A DNA stretch of 64,000 bases from Deltaproteobacteria bacterium (lineage in GTDB: Bacteria > Desulfobacterota > Desulfobaccia > Desulfobaccales > Desulfobaccaceae). Below, one piece after another: positions 1 to 9,414 of this stretch. The translations under genes were made by a program, and so were the position numbers. Numbering within the stretch: position 1 is the stretch's first letter; every line of letters begins with the position of its first letter. The notes under the pieces were generated by a model. That model had not been told where the DNA came from. It ran no database searches and saw nothing but the letters and a program-made list of their open reading frames with translations. Location of the stretch: the NCBI GenBank assembly GCA_019309545.1, contig JAFDGA010000003.1:38006-102005 (forward strand), read 5' to 3'.

Positions 1-210
1 TAAGGCTCCGACCTCAATAGTCTGCCAGGGAAATTGATAGCGTTGAAGAATTTCCAAGGCCATCGGTCGATCTGTGGTCACAAAGCTCACTCTGGCCCCC
101 AGACGGGAGCGGAATTCCTCGGCCACGGCCACAGCCGGGAACAGATGCCCCCCAGTACCACCAGAGGCAATGACTATGCTCAGGTTGTTCTTGTCCGGTT
201 TATTGTTCAC
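1..210 (-). CDS. murG: MurG N-terminal part (cut by window edge)
   Basis: First 70 codons of the UDP-GlcNAc:lipid I transferase that completes lipid II on the inner face of the cytoplasmic membrane. The reading frame runs to base 1 without a stop. The conserved glycine loop GGTGGHLFPA near residues 19-28 is diagnostic for MurG and binds the lipid/diphosphate side. The start chosen is GTG at 210, which overlaps the ftsW stop as GTGA, with AGGA about 10 bases upstream. This implies translational coupling. Gene order ftsW-murG is the usual dcw order. The C-terminal UDP-GlcNAc-binding half lies outside the window, so integrity cannot be judged. Confidence 0.9.
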   Translation of the reverse strand, partial: MNNKPDKNNLSIVIASGGTGGHLFPAVAVAEEFRSRLGARVSFVTTDRPMALEILQRYQFPWQTIEVGAL

Positions 211-1385
211 TTGTTGGTTTTCCTGGACCGCGGTCTTTGCCGGGCGCGGGCCGATTCCAGCCCTGGACTTGCCACCTGAGATTGAGCACTGATATTTAAC
301 AAAATGCCCACCGCCATCAGATTTACTAATAATGATGAGCCCCCGTAACTGATAAAGGGCAGGGACATGCCTTTGGTCGGCAGGATGCCGCTGACTACTC
401 CCATGTTCAGGCCCGCCTGCAAGCCGATCAGGGTAACCAGGCCCAGAGCCAGGTAGCAGCCAAAATTATCCTGGACCTTGAGACTCAAGGAAATTCCCCG
501 GATAACAAAGATGAAAAACAGACAGATAATGACCAGGACCCCGATCAGACCGACTTCCTCGGCAATAATTGCTAAAATAAAGTCAGTGTGCATGTCCGGG
601 AGATAGAAGAGTTTCTGTTGGCTCTTGCCGATTCCCAGTCCACCCAAACCCCCAGAGCCGATAGCGTACAGGGAATGGACAAGCTGGTAGCCACTCTCTT
701 GTTTGTATGCAAACGGTTTTAAGAAGGTAATTACTCGTTCCAGACGTTTGGGGTCCCGGACAATGGCGTAGACAATGATCGGCACCAAGGCCAGTCCCGA
801 TAAAAAAATGTGGGTCAGGCGGGTGCCGCCGACAAACAGCAATAGAAACACAATCACGGTGATGGTCATGGCGGTGCCGAAGTCGGGCTGCTTCTCGATT
901 AATATAATAAACACCCCGGCCACGATAATATGAGGGATAAAGCCGATGGCAAAATATTTCATCTTCTCCTGTTTGCGGGCCATAGAATATGCCAGAAAGA
1001 TAACGATGGCCAGTTTGGCCAGTTCGGACGGTTGGAACAGAAACGGCCCTATCCTTAACCAGCGGGTGGCCCCCCGGATCTCAACTCCCAGTCCAGGAAT
1101 CATTAACATAATCAGAGTTGTCAGGCTGACCAGGAATATCAAGTAGACCAGACGATAATAAATCTGATAGGGAAATTTCCTGACCAGGAACATCAAGGCC
1201 AGGCCGAGCACAGCAAAGATGCCCTGCTTACGCAAGAAAAAATAGGGATCCTGATAACGATCATAGGCCATGACCCCGCTGGAACTAAAGACCATCACCA
1301 GCCCGATGCTCACTAATAGGAGAGTGACGATCAGAAGGACATGATCACACTGATTTCTGGCCTGAGGCTCTGCTTGGTCTGCCAT
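207..1385 (-). CDS. ftsW: FtsW, SEDS-family septal peptidoglycan polymerase
   Basis: A 392-residue SEDS protein, a lipid II polymerase of the divisome that works with FtsI. About ten hydrophobic segments are visible, and the C-terminal family signature PFISYGGSSL precedes the last membrane helix. The length is normal for FtsW. The start at 1385 lies inside the 3' end of murD, a 41-base overlap, which is usual in compact dcw clusters. It is the only ATG ahead of the first membrane segment. RodA is the main alternative, but position between murD and murG settles the assignment. The C-terminal tail is short and basic (RQRPRSRKTNK). Confidence 0.95.
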   Translation of the reverse strand: MADQAEPQARNQCDHVLLIVTLLLVSIGLVMVFSSSGVMAYDRYQDPYFFLRKQGIFAVLGLALMFLVRKFPYQIYYRLVYLIFLVSLTTLIMLMIPGLGVEIRGATRWLRIGPFLFQPSELAKLAIVIFLAYSMARKQEKMKYFAIGFIPHIIVAGVFIILIEKQPDFGTAMTITVIVFLLLFVGGTRLTHIFLSGLALVPIIVYAIVRDPKRLERVITFLKPFAYKQESGYQLVHSLYAIGSGGLGGLGIGKSQQKLFYLPDMHTDFILAIIAEEVGLIGVLVIICLFFIFVIRGISLSLKVQDNFGCYLALGLVTLIGLQAGLNMGVVSGILPTKGMSLPFISYGGSSLLVNLMAVGILLNISAQSQVASPGLESARARQRPRSRKTNK

Positions 1386-2733
1386 TGCTTAGTCCTCGCA
1401 CTGCGGCCTGAAAAACCTGGCCTCGTTCAGCATAATCTTTAAACATATCAAAACTGGAGCAGGCCGGGGATAGCAAAATCACATCCCCGGTCTGGGCCTT
1501 TTCCCAGGCCCACTGCACTGCCTGGGGGAGATCGGCCGCCAACTGGGTATCAGTCAGGTGACCCAGAGCGGCAGCCATATCTTCTCGGGCCTCGCCGATC
1601 AGAATCATGGCTTTGACGCGCTCCTGGATCAGTGGCGCCAGCGGCCCATAATCCCCCCCTTTATCCCGGCCCCCGGCAATCAGGATTACCGGGTCAGTAA
1701 AATGGGCCAGGGAGCGGGTTACGGCACCGACGTTAGTGCCTTTGGAATCATCATAAAACCGCACTCCATTAATCGAAGCCACCCATTGCAACCGATGCGG
1801 CAACCCCGGGAAGCGCTCCAGCACTTGCCGGCAACTCTGAGGCGCAGCCCCCAGATTCAGGGCTAAGAGTAGAGCGGCCATGATGTTTTCCTGGTTATGC
1901 CGCCCTGAGAGTTTAATATTGGCCAGCGGGAACTGGGCCTCCAAACCGGAGGCCAGGCGGACACACAAAGCTCCCCCTGCCCGCCAGGCCCCCGTCTTCA
2001 CTGGCTTTTGTGTCGAAAATGGGCAAACCGGCGACCGCAACCGGGCTGCCAGCGGCGCCACCCAGGGATCATCGGCGTTGAGAACCGCCAGGTCCTCTGG
2101 ACCCTGCAGCCGAAACAGGCTGGCTTTGGAATTAACGTAAGCTGCAAAACTGGCATAGCGGTCCAGATGATCGGCGCTGATATTGAGCAGCGCCGCGGCT
2201 TTAGGTCGGAAACTCCAGGCCGTGTCCAATTGAAAGCTGCTGATCTCAACCACCAGGTAATCCAGCTGCTCTTGGTGGGCGAGCATCTCTATCAGCGGGG
2301 TGCCGATATTTCCACCCACCAGGATACGCTTACCCGAGGCCCGCAACATTTCCCCCGCCAGTTCTGTGGTAGTGGTTTTGCCATTGGTACCGCTGATCGC
2401 CACCACCGGGACCCGGAGGAAACGGCTGGCCAGCTCTAATTCACCCATCAGGGGAATGCCGGCTGCTACTGCCTGTTGCAGCCAGGGCAGCTCCGGTGGC
2501 ACCCCCGGACTGACAATAATGAGCTCAAAGGCCCCTAACTGGGAAGGTTGAGGCTGCCCCAGGGCCATCCCTGTCACCAGTTCTCTGACCTCCTCTACCA
2601 CCGGCCCCAGAGTTTCAGCTTCGGCTGTGTCGGTCACCATAACCTGGGCACCCCTGTGGGCCAGGAACTTGCAAAGGGCCACCCCGGTCTTGCCCAGGCC
2701 GACCACCAGAATTTTTTTTCCGGCTAGATCCAA
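1345..2733 (-). CDS. murD: MurD, UDP-MurNAc-L-alanine:D-glutamate ligase
   Basis: Cytoplasmic ATP-dependent Mur ligase, 462 residues, adding D-Glu to UDP-MurNAc-L-Ala. The N-terminal Rossmann-like domain begins with KKILVVGLGKTG. The central ATPase P-loop SGTNGKTTTTE follows at about residue 114, and the C-terminal ligase domain carries the DDSKGTN and GGRDKGGDY signatures typical of MurD. It starts three bases after the mraY stop and ends inside ftsW, so the genes are surely cotranscribed. No lesion is visible. Confidence 0.95.
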   Translation of the reverse strand: MDLAGKKILVVGLGKTGVALCKFLAHRGAQVMVTDTAEAETLGPVVEEVRELVTGMALGQPQPSQLGAFELIIVSPGVPPELPWLQQAVAAGIPLMGELELASRFLRVPVVAISGTNGKTTTTELAGEMLRASGKRILVGGNIGTPLIEMLAHQEQLDYLVVEISSFQLDTAWSFRPKAAALLNISADHLDRYASFAAYVNSKASLFRLQGPEDLAVLNADDPWVAPLAARLRSPVCPFSTQKPVKTGAWRAGGALCVRLASGLEAQFPLANIKLSGRHNQENIMAALLLALNLGAAPQSCRQVLERFPGLPHRLQWVASINGVRFYDDSKGTNVGAVTRSLAHFTDPVILIAGGRDKGGDYGPLAPLIQERVKAMILIGEAREDMAAALGHLTDTQLAADLPQAVQWAWEKAQTGDVILLSPACSSFDMFKDYAERGQVFQAAVRGLSNGRPSRASGQKSV

Positions 2734-2736
2734 CCT

Positions 2737-3816
2737 TTACCTCAACTTCAGAGTGCTAAGCGACAGTAACCCTAGGATTATGGCCAGAATCCAAAAGCGC
2801 ACGATAACCTTGGGTTCCGGCCAGCCTTTCAGTTCAAAATGATGGTGGAGCGGGGCCATACGAAAGATGCGACGCCCGTTGGTAACCTTAAAAAACCCCA
2901 CCTGGAGAATGACCGAGATCGCTTCCACCACAAAGATGCCTCCGACAATGGCGAGCAGCAGCTCCTGTTTGGTGATCAGGGCCACAGTGCCCAGGATACC
3001 GCCCAGGGACAGGGCCCCGATATCGCCCATAAACACCTGAGCCGGATAGGCATTAAACCACAGAAAGCCGATTCCGGCTCCGACTAAAGCGCCGCAAAAG
3101 ATGGCCATCTCCCCGGCGCCCCGCACATAAGGGATTTGCAAGTACTCGGCGATCTTGACATTCCCGACCAGATAAGAAAAAACCATATAAGTAGCCGCGG
3201 CAATGGTAACCGGGCCGATGGCCAGACCGTCCAGGCCATCGGTAAGATTGACTGCGTTGGCCGCCCCCACAATAATAAACACGGCAAAGGGGATAAAACC
3301 CCAGCCCAGATCCGGTTGCAAATTCTTAAAAAAGGGGACCGTCAGAGTCGTACTAAAATCCGGCGAAAAGTAAAGCAGTAACGACACTCCTAAAGCCAGC
3401 GCGATCTGCCCCAGCAGTTTAGTCCGGCCACTCAAGCCCCGATTATGTTTCTTGATCACTTTGAGATAATCATCGACAAAGCCGATGAACCCGAATCCCA
3501 AGGTAACCGCGATCAATAACCAGATATAGGGGCTGGTTAAATCAGTCCACAGCAAAGTAGAGAACACCACAGCGAAAACAATCAGAATCCCCCCCATGGT
3601 CGGAGTCCCGGCCTTGGAGTGATGGGAGGTGGGGCCGTCTTCGCGAATATACTGGTTTATCTGCAGTTCGCCTAACTTGCGGATGACCCAGGGGCCGATC
3701 ACAAAAGAGACCACCAGAGCGGTGAGCAAGGCATAGATCGACCTAAAGGTAATATAGCGAAAAACATTAAAAACGGTAAAATAAGTTTTTAATGGAAATA
3801 ATAGATGATAAAGCAC
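2737..3816 (-). CDS. mraY: MraY, phospho-MurNAc-pentapeptide translocase
   Basis: Integral membrane enzyme of 359 residues that transfers phospho-MurNAc-pentapeptide from UDP to undecaprenyl phosphate, giving lipid I. About ten membrane segments are seen. Family motifs are present: the acidic DDYLK in the second cytoplasmic loop, [22 protein letters not shown], and the HHH-containing loop [13 protein letters not shown] near the C-terminus. The length matches the family. An 82-base gap separates it from murF upstream. That gap contains a small C-rich/G-rich hairpin but no obvious promoter. Confidence 0.95.
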   Translation of the reverse strand: MLYHLLFPLKTYFTVFNVFRYITFRSIYALLTALVVSFVIGPWVIRKLGELQINQYIREDGPTSHHSKAGTPTMGGILIVFAVVFSTLLWTDLTSPYIWLLIAVTLGFGFIGFVDDYLKVIKKHNRGLSGRTKLLGQIALALGVSLLLYFSPDFSTTLTVPFFKNLQPDLGWGFIPFAVFIIVGAANAVNLTDGLDGLAIGPVTIAAATYMVFSYLVGNVKIAEYLQIPYVRGAGEMAIFCGALVGAGIGFLWFNAYPAQVFMGDIGALSLGGILGTVALITKQELLLAIVGGIFVVEAISVILQVGFFKVTNGRRIFRMAPLHHHFELKGWPEPKVIVRFWILAIILGLLSLSTLKLR

Positions 3817-3898
3817 AGATCAGTTCCCTAGCGTCTGCTTCGTTTGATATATCAGCCCCCCAGATTGGGAAGGGGGATATGCTTCGGTTATCCTTTCT

Positions 3899-5296
3899 TC
3901 AAGGTCCCAGGGCATGGATCAGGTTTTCCATCCGCATGCCGCGGGAACCCTTAACCAGAAGCCAGTCACCCGGTTTCAGAAAGGCCTTCAAAACCCTGAC
4001 TCCTTCAGCCTGAGAAGCGACGGCATACACCTGGTTGGCCGCCATGCCAGAGGCTCGGGCGGCCTCGGCCACCTGGTCCCGATAGTCACCGTAAGCCACC
4101 AAAAGATCAAGATTATGTCGACAGGCCTGTTCTCCCAGTTGCTGATGGGCCTGAACCGCAACGCTCCCCAATTCCAACATATCCCCCAGCGCAGCGGCGG
4201 CGCGGCCCTGATTTCTCAAGTCCGCCAGGGTCCGGAGCGCCATGGCCATGGAGCCTGGATTGGCATTATAGCTATCATTGATGATATGAACTCCGGATTT
4301 CAAGGTGATGAGTTGGGTTCGCTTGTCCAGGGGCTCAAAGCTTTCCAAGCCAGCAATGATCTCGGCCGGAGACAGCCCCAGGGCCAATCCCACCGCGGCG
4401 GCGGCTAGACTATTATATAGATGGTGCAATCCTGAAATTTTTAGAAAAATCGGCCAGTAGCGTCCTTGCCAACGAAATTCTACCTCTTGACCCTGGAGTC
4501 CATGGCACCGGCGTTTACGGCCCCGTACCTGGGCCTGGGCCGACAGACCAAAGCTGAGGGTTAGCCCTGGAAACCTCTGGACCAACCGGGCTAACCGCTG
4601 ATCATCCTGATTGTAAATTAATAGTCGGTTTTCTGCCAAAGCTTCCAGAAGCTCGGCTTTGGCCCGGCCTACCCCTTCAATATCGCCGACCCCTTCGGTA
4701 TGGGCGGGATAAATGTTGGTAAGCACCCCGATGGTCGGAACAGCAATCTGGGCCAAGCGCCGGATCTCCCCGAAGCGATTCATTCCCATTTCCACTATCA
4801 CTACCTGGTGAGTGGCACTAAGGGTCAAAAGAGTCTGCGGCAGGCCGATCAAGTTATTGAAATTCAATTCATTTTTCAGAACTCGATAGGCAGCCCAAGC
4901 TATTTGGGCGGCCATCTCTTTGGTGGTAGTCTTGCCGCAACTCCCGGTAATGGCCACCACCGGCAGGGAAAATCGCTGGCGCCAACTCCGGGCCAGATCC
5001 CCCAGCGCCGTCAGGGTATCGGGGACACTGATCACCGTCACATCGGGCGGCAAGGCACGGAAATGAGAGCGCCACCAGGTTTCCGCCACCAGCACCCCCC
5101 CAGTGCCGCGCTCACAGGCCCGTTTCAGGAAGTCGTGGCCATCGTGCTTTTCGCCGATCAGGGGGATAAACAGCTGACCGGCCTGAGTGGTGCGGGAATC
5201 GGTCGAGATTCCGACAAAATGCTGCCAGGCACCTCGCTGGCGTAATTGCCCGCCAGTGGCGAGAACTATTTCCTGGCAGGAAAAATGGGCGGTCAT
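3899..5296 (-). CDS. murF: MurF, UDP-MurNAc-tripeptide:D-Ala-D-Ala ligase
   Basis: A 465-residue Mur ligase that completes the UDP-MurNAc-pentapeptide in the cytoplasm. The ATPase P-loop is TGSCGKTTTKE at about residue 115, with the C-terminal INDSYNANPGSM signature characteristic of MurF. The ATG start overlaps the murE stop by four bases (ATGA), indicating translational coupling. The C-terminus ends with VKGSRGMRMENLI, normal for the family. No anomaly noted. Confidence 0.95.
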   Translation of the reverse strand: MTAHFSCQEIVLATGGQLRQRGAWQHFVGISTDSRTTQAGQLFIPLIGEKHDGHDFLKRACERGTGGVLVAETWWRSHFRALPPDVTVISVPDTLTALGDLARSWRQRFSLPVVAITGSCGKTTTKEMAAQIAWAAYRVLKNELNFNNLIGLPQTLLTLSATHQVVIVEMGMNRFGEIRRLAQIAVPTIGVLTNIYPAHTEGVGDIEGVGRAKAELLEALAENRLLIYNQDDQRLARLVQRFPGLTLSFGLSAQAQVRGRKRRCHGLQGQEVEFRWQGRYWPIFLKISGLHHLYNSLAAAAVGLALGLSPAEIIAGLESFEPLDKRTQLITLKSGVHIINDSYNANPGSMAMALRTLADLRNQGRAAAALGDMLELGSVAVQAHQQLGEQACRHNLDLLVAYGDYRDQVAEAARASGMAANQVYAVASQAEGVRVLKAFLKPGDWLLVKGSRGMRMENLIHALGP

Positions 5297-6840
5297 GAGT
5301 TTTCTTTACCTCGCAGAGCTGCCCATACAACCTCACGATCATCAAAATGAAAGCGCCGGGTGCCGATAATCTGGTAAGTCTCATGTCCTTTACCGGCGAC
5401 CAGAACGGCGTCCCCTGATCGCCCCAATTGCAGCGCCTGATAAATGGCCTGTCGGCGATCCGGGATCACTAAATACCCTGGGGAGGCCTCCCTTGCCTCA
5501 CCCGGGTCGAGCCGAGCATACCCCTCCTCCTTCAGCCCGGCTTCAATCTGAGCAATGATGGCCAGCGGATCTTCGGTGCGGGGATTGTCACTGGTAATAA
5601 TCACCAGATCGCTGGCCTGGGCCGCCACCTGCCCCATCAGGGGACGTTTGGAGCGGTCCCGATCTCCGCCACAGCCGAAGACCGTTATCAACCGATTAAA
5701 ATCTAAAGACCGCAGGGCGGCCAGGACCTGCCCCAGGGCGTCCGGCGTATGAGCATAATCTACAAACACCAGGGGCTGTCCCGGGACGGCAATCCGTTCC
5801 AGGCGGCCATCAACCCCGGCCAATTGTCCTAAACCGCTCACTATTGCTTCAGGGCTGAGTCCCAAGCCCAGGGCAGTAGCACTGGCCGCCATGATATTAT
5901 AAAGATTATGGCGGCCAACCAGCGGAGAACTGATTTCCATACGGCCATAGGGCGTGGCCAGCCAAGCCTGCAGTCCGGTAGGGGATAATTTATACTTTTC
6001 CGGGCTCAGATCGCTGCGCCCGTTAAAACCATAGGTTAGGGTCGGAACCGACGTCTGCTGCAGCAATTCCTCTCCCCGGGGATCGTCGCCATTGATAACC
6101 GCCAGGGGCTGGAGCTGCCGGCCATTGTTCAACAATTCCGTAAACAGCCGACACTTGGCGGCAAAATAGTTATCCAGATCACCATGATAATCTAAATGAT
6201 CCTGAGACAGATTGGTGAAAATACCCGCGGCAAATTGGCAATGATGGACTCGCTTCAGATCCAGGGCATGGGAAGAGACCTCCAACAGAACGTGGGTGAC
6301 CCGGTGGCGCTGCATCTCTTGCAACAATCTTTGCAGGTCTAACGATTCCGGCGTAGTCACCGGAGCAGGCAGCACTTGGTTGCCAAAGTGACAGTTTACT
6401 GTGCCGATCACCCCAACCTCTAAACCGGCGGCCTGCATAATGGCCTCCAGGATATAGGAGGTAGTGGTTTTGCCGTTGGTACCGGTAATACCCACCACGT
6501 TAAGGTCCCGGGAAGGGTGCTGATAAAAAGCCGCGGCCAGGTGAGCCAGGGCCAGCCGAGCGTCGGGAACCCGGACCTTAACTACCCCCGGATAAACTGG
6601 CACATCCCTTTCGCTGACGATGACTCGGGCCCCTCGCTGGATAGCCTGCTCCACAAACAGGTGGCCGTCGGTCTGGGTACCCCGCAGGGCCACAAAAAGC
6701 TGCCCCGGTTCAATCTGTCCGGAATGATAGGCAATGCCGATAACCGGGAGATCGTCTGGCCCCCAGACCTGGATTCCGGCCAGACCCTCCAGGAGTTGAT
6801 TCAGGGTTTTCGGGGTATAGGTATCCTCTAGACCGGACAA
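5293..6840 (-). CDS. murE: MurE, UDP-MurNAc-L-Ala-D-Glu:meso-DAP ligase
   Basis: A 515-residue Mur ligase adding the third amino acid of the stem peptide. The P-loop GITGTNGKTTTS lies at about residue 117. The motif DNPR (in TSDNPRTEDP, near residue 420) is the established marker of meso-diaminopimelate specificity, so the wall is expected to be of the DAP type as in other Gram-negatives. The start is TTG at 6840, preceded by AGAGGA about nine bases upstream. No better ATG precedes the conserved N-terminus. A 148-base gap separates it from ftsI, and murF overlaps its stop. Confidence 0.95.
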   Translation of the reverse strand: MSGLEDTYTPKTLNQLLEGLAGIQVWGPDDLPVIGIAYHSGQIEPGQLFVALRGTQTDGHLFVEQAIQRGARVIVSERDVPVYPGVVKVRVPDARLALAHLAAAFYQHPSRDLNVVGITGTNGKTTTSYILEAIMQAAGLEVGVIGTVNCHFGNQVLPAPVTTPESLDLQRLLQEMQRHRVTHVLLEVSSHALDLKRVHHCQFAAGIFTNLSQDHLDYHGDLDNYFAAKCRLFTELLNNGRQLQPLAVINGDDPRGEELLQQTSVPTLTYGFNGRSDLSPEKYKLSPTGLQAWLATPYGRMEISSPLVGRHNLYNIMAASATALGLGLSPEAIVSGLGQLAGVDGRLERIAVPGQPLVFVDYAHTPDALGQVLAALRSLDFNRLITVFGCGGDRDRSKRPLMGQVAAQASDLVIITSDNPRTEDPLAIIAQIEAGLKEEGYARLDPGEAREASPGYLVIPDRRQAIYQALQLGRSGDAVLVAGKGHETYQIIGTRRFHFDDREVVWAALRGKENS

Positions 6841-6988
6841 TGATAAATTCCTCTTGCTCTTTTCCTTGAATAACTAGCTTTCTGGTTTGGGAAGGTAAGA
6901 AACGAAAATTATTTTTATCCTATCTTAACTTCCTCTGCTTTGCAACTGCCTTTAGAGTCAGGTTTATTTTTACTTAATCTTTTGAGAT

Positions 6989-9025
6989 CTATTGATATGT
7001 TGGCTGAAATTTTACCCAGCAGATAGTTCCGGAAGATATCCGGGCTCCAGGTTCGGGCTGTTGAGTGACCGCCACCCCACTGCCCTCAATGCGGCAGCGC
7101 AGGCCCGAACGGTGCAGAGCCTTTAACACCTGACGGATCGTCTGGCCCCGGAAGTCCGGCATAACTTTCAAAGGCCCGTTTATCGGCTCTGGTTCTGGTT
7201 TGGCAAACCTCAGACTGCAATCCACGATTTTGCAGGATTGAGATGGGTCAACCAACGGTTCGAGCTGGGGATAGTATCCTAAAAACCGCATGGTTCGGGC
7301 GGCAATTTCGCGGAATATCGGGGCCGCCACTACCCCCCCGTAAATAGCCCCTTGGGGTTCGTCAATAACTACCACAATGGCCAACACTGGCTGCTCGGCA
7401 GGAACCAGACCGACGAACAGAGCGTTGAATTTGCTGTGGGAATATCGTCCCCCGACTAGCTTCTGAGCAGTCCCGGTTTTCCCGGCTACGGTATAGCCTG
7501 GCGGTACGGCCTCGGTTCCGGTGCCCCCGGGTTCGGTCACGGTCTTCATAATGGCCAGCATCTGGTGGGCGGTTTGAGGCGAAACTACCTGCCGCACCCG
7601 TTCAGGTTTGAATTGTTTGATTACCCTACCCTGCTGATCAAGGATTTCTTTAACTAACAAAGGCTTCATGAGCACGCCGTCATTGCCCAGGGAGGCCAAA
7701 GCCATAGCCAGTTGGAGAGCAGTTAGGGAGACGCCCTGACCAAAATTGACCGTGATCCGGTCGATCGGGGACCGGCAAAACTTCAGGGTTCGATACAGAC
7801 CGCAACTTTCTCCAGGGAAACACAGGCCGGTACGACTGCCAAAACCAAAATCCTGGAGGTATTTATCCATTAAGGTTGGTCGCATCCGCATACCGATCTT
7901 GGCCGCCCCGATATTGCTTGACTTCTTGATGATGTCACTAACGGTCAAGCTGCCATAGGGGTGGACATCATGGATAACGCCACAATTGCTGATCTTAAAG
8001 ACTCCGCAGCCACAATGGAACTGGTCCCCGGGCCGGACCGCATTGGCATCTAAGGCCGCCGCCACCGTAAAGATCTTGAAGGTAGAGCCAGGTTCAAAGG
8101 CAATGGTCAAACTGCGATTTTGATATTGTTCCTTGGTATAACGATAGAATTGATTGGGGTCAAAGCCAGGTGCTTGAGCCATGGCCAGGATCTCGCCGGT
8201 CTGGGGACAGACTACGAGGGCCAGTCCACCGGCCGCGTGCCATTTTTCTACCCCCCTGACCAGGGCTTTTTCAGCAATATATTGGATAGTCCGATCAAGC
8301 GCCAAGACTAGATTGTTACCCATGGTTTGGTGGGCGAGTTCCTTTTCATTGGAAACGATGATATGGCCCCGGGCATCCAGCAGATTCATACATTTGATGG
8401 GTTGCCCGTAGAGATACTGGTCAAACTGGCACTCTAGACCCTCCAGACCGTGACCATCAATATTGCAGAATCCCAAAACCGCTCCGGCCAGAGACCGATG
8501 GGGATAGAACCGCCGGGCTTCCGGAATCAAATACATGGCCTCCAAGGATTTATTCTGATGCTCCGTAGCTCGGTCGGAACATTTGGCAGATCTGGACTTT
8601 TGATGCTGTTCTTCCTTAAAGGCCTGAATGGCTTCGGCCTGCTGTGGAGTGAGATGACGTTTAATCCAAACAAAAGGCCGGTCTTTATTTAAAATCTTCT
8701 GAATCTGGGAGCGGGGCAGGTTGAGCCGGGAGGCCAGTTGGGTGCTCAAATAGCCCTTTTCTGGTAAACGACCAGGATGAGCCCCCAGCGACTGGACAAA
8801 GGTACTGATAGCCAACTCGCTACCTCGGCGGTCCAGGATCGACCCGCGGATGCTCAGGACCGGGCAGAGCTTTTGATACTCTCTCTGGGCCAACTCCCGC
8901 AGTCTTTGGCTTTCAAACAACTGGAGCTGGATAAATCGGCCCGTTACGGTCAGTAACAGCAGCCCCAAAAACCCGCCTACCAGGATGATGCGCAAGCGGA
9001 GCCATTTCCCCGGTCTCGAGCTCAT
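6989..9025 (-). CDS. ftsI: FtsI/PBP3-type transpeptidase with C-terminal PASTA domain
   Basis: A 678-residue class B penicillin-binding protein of the divisome. A short cytoplasmic N-terminus and one membrane anchor (about residues 10-30) precede the PBP dimerisation domain. The transpeptidase motifs follow in order: SxxK in FEPGSTFKIF near residue 310, SxN in KSSNIG, and KTG in VAGKTGTAQ. The last roughly 55 residues (VMPDFRGQTIRQVL onward) form one PASTA domain, as in SpoVD-type and many deltaproteobacterial FtsI proteins. The ATG overlaps the ftsL stop as ATGA. Confidence 0.94.
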   Translation of the reverse strand: MSSRPGKWLRLRIILVGGFLGLLLLTVTGRFIQLQLFESQRLRELAQREYQKLCPVLSIRGSILDRRGSELAISTFVQSLGAHPGRLPEKGYLSTQLASRLNLPRSQIQKILNKDRPFVWIKRHLTPQQAEAIQAFKEEQHQKSRSAKCSDRATEHQNKSLEAMYLIPEARRFYPHRSLAGAVLGFCNIDGHGLEGLECQFDQYLYGQPIKCMNLLDARGHIIVSNEKELAHQTMGNNLVLALDRTIQYIAEKALVRGVEKWHAAGGLALVVCPQTGEILAMAQAPGFDPNQFYRYTKEQYQNRSLTIAFEPGSTFKIFTVAAALDANAVRPGDQFHCGCGVFKISNCGVIHDVHPYGSLTVSDIIKKSSNIGAAKIGMRMRPTLMDKYLQDFGFGSRTGLCFPGESCGLYRTLKFCRSPIDRITVNFGQGVSLTALQLAMALASLGNDGVLMKPLLVKEILDQQGRVIKQFKPERVRQVVSPQTAHQMLAIMKTVTEPGGTGTEAVPPGYTVAGKTGTAQKLVGGRYSHSKFNALFVGLVPAEQPVLAIVVVIDEPQGAIYGGVVAAPIFREIAARTMRFLGYYPQLEPLVDPSQSCKIVDCSLRFAKPEPEPINGPLKVMPDFRGQTIRQVLKALHRSGLRCRIEGSGVAVTQQPEPGARISSGTICWVKFQPTYQ

Positions 9026-9384
9026 CGCAGATAGACTACTTGTCCAGGTTCCGGCGGTGCCATATTATATTTTTCTACCGCCAGTTTCTCCAGTCTTCCA
9101 AGAGACTTAAGGTTATTCAACTCAATACGCAGCTTGCGGTTTAGATCATATAATTGCTTCTGCTGGTTAAAGGCCTCGGAGATCTGATAGCTTAGGGTGA
9201 TATATTTTAAATCGGTGTAAACAAATAGGCAGGCAGTGCCGACGGCTGCTACCAAAACTAAAAATAGCGACAGAAATTTGGCTTTCCCAAGTTGTAAAAC
9301 CGCACTTCGGCTTCTCAGTTTACGATTTCCTGGGTAAAAAACCTGGTCAACTAAACTTGCTCGCGCCGTCCGGTTGTGGATCAC
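9022..9384 (-). CDS. ftsL: FtsL-like divisome protein
   Basis: A 120-residue bitopic membrane protein. A basic N-terminal tail is followed by a single membrane segment (about residues 37-57) and an extracytoplasmic helix with leucine-rich coiled-coil character (about 65-105). That architecture and the position between rsmH and ftsI identify it as FtsL, the partner of FtsB/FtsQ in activating FtsWI. Sequence conservation in FtsL is low, so context carries much weight. The start is GTG at 9384 behind a strong AGGAGG-like site. The stop overlaps ftsI. Confidence 0.8.
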   Translation of the reverse strand: MIHNRTARASLVDQVFYPGNRKLRSRSAVLQLGKAKFLSLFLVLVAAVGTACLFVYTDLKYITLSYQISEAFNQQKQLYDLNRKLRIELNNLKSLGRLEKLAVEKYNMAPPEPGQVVYLR

Positions 9385-9414
9385 CGTCTCCCCCTCCTCT
9401 TTTCCCCGTTAATT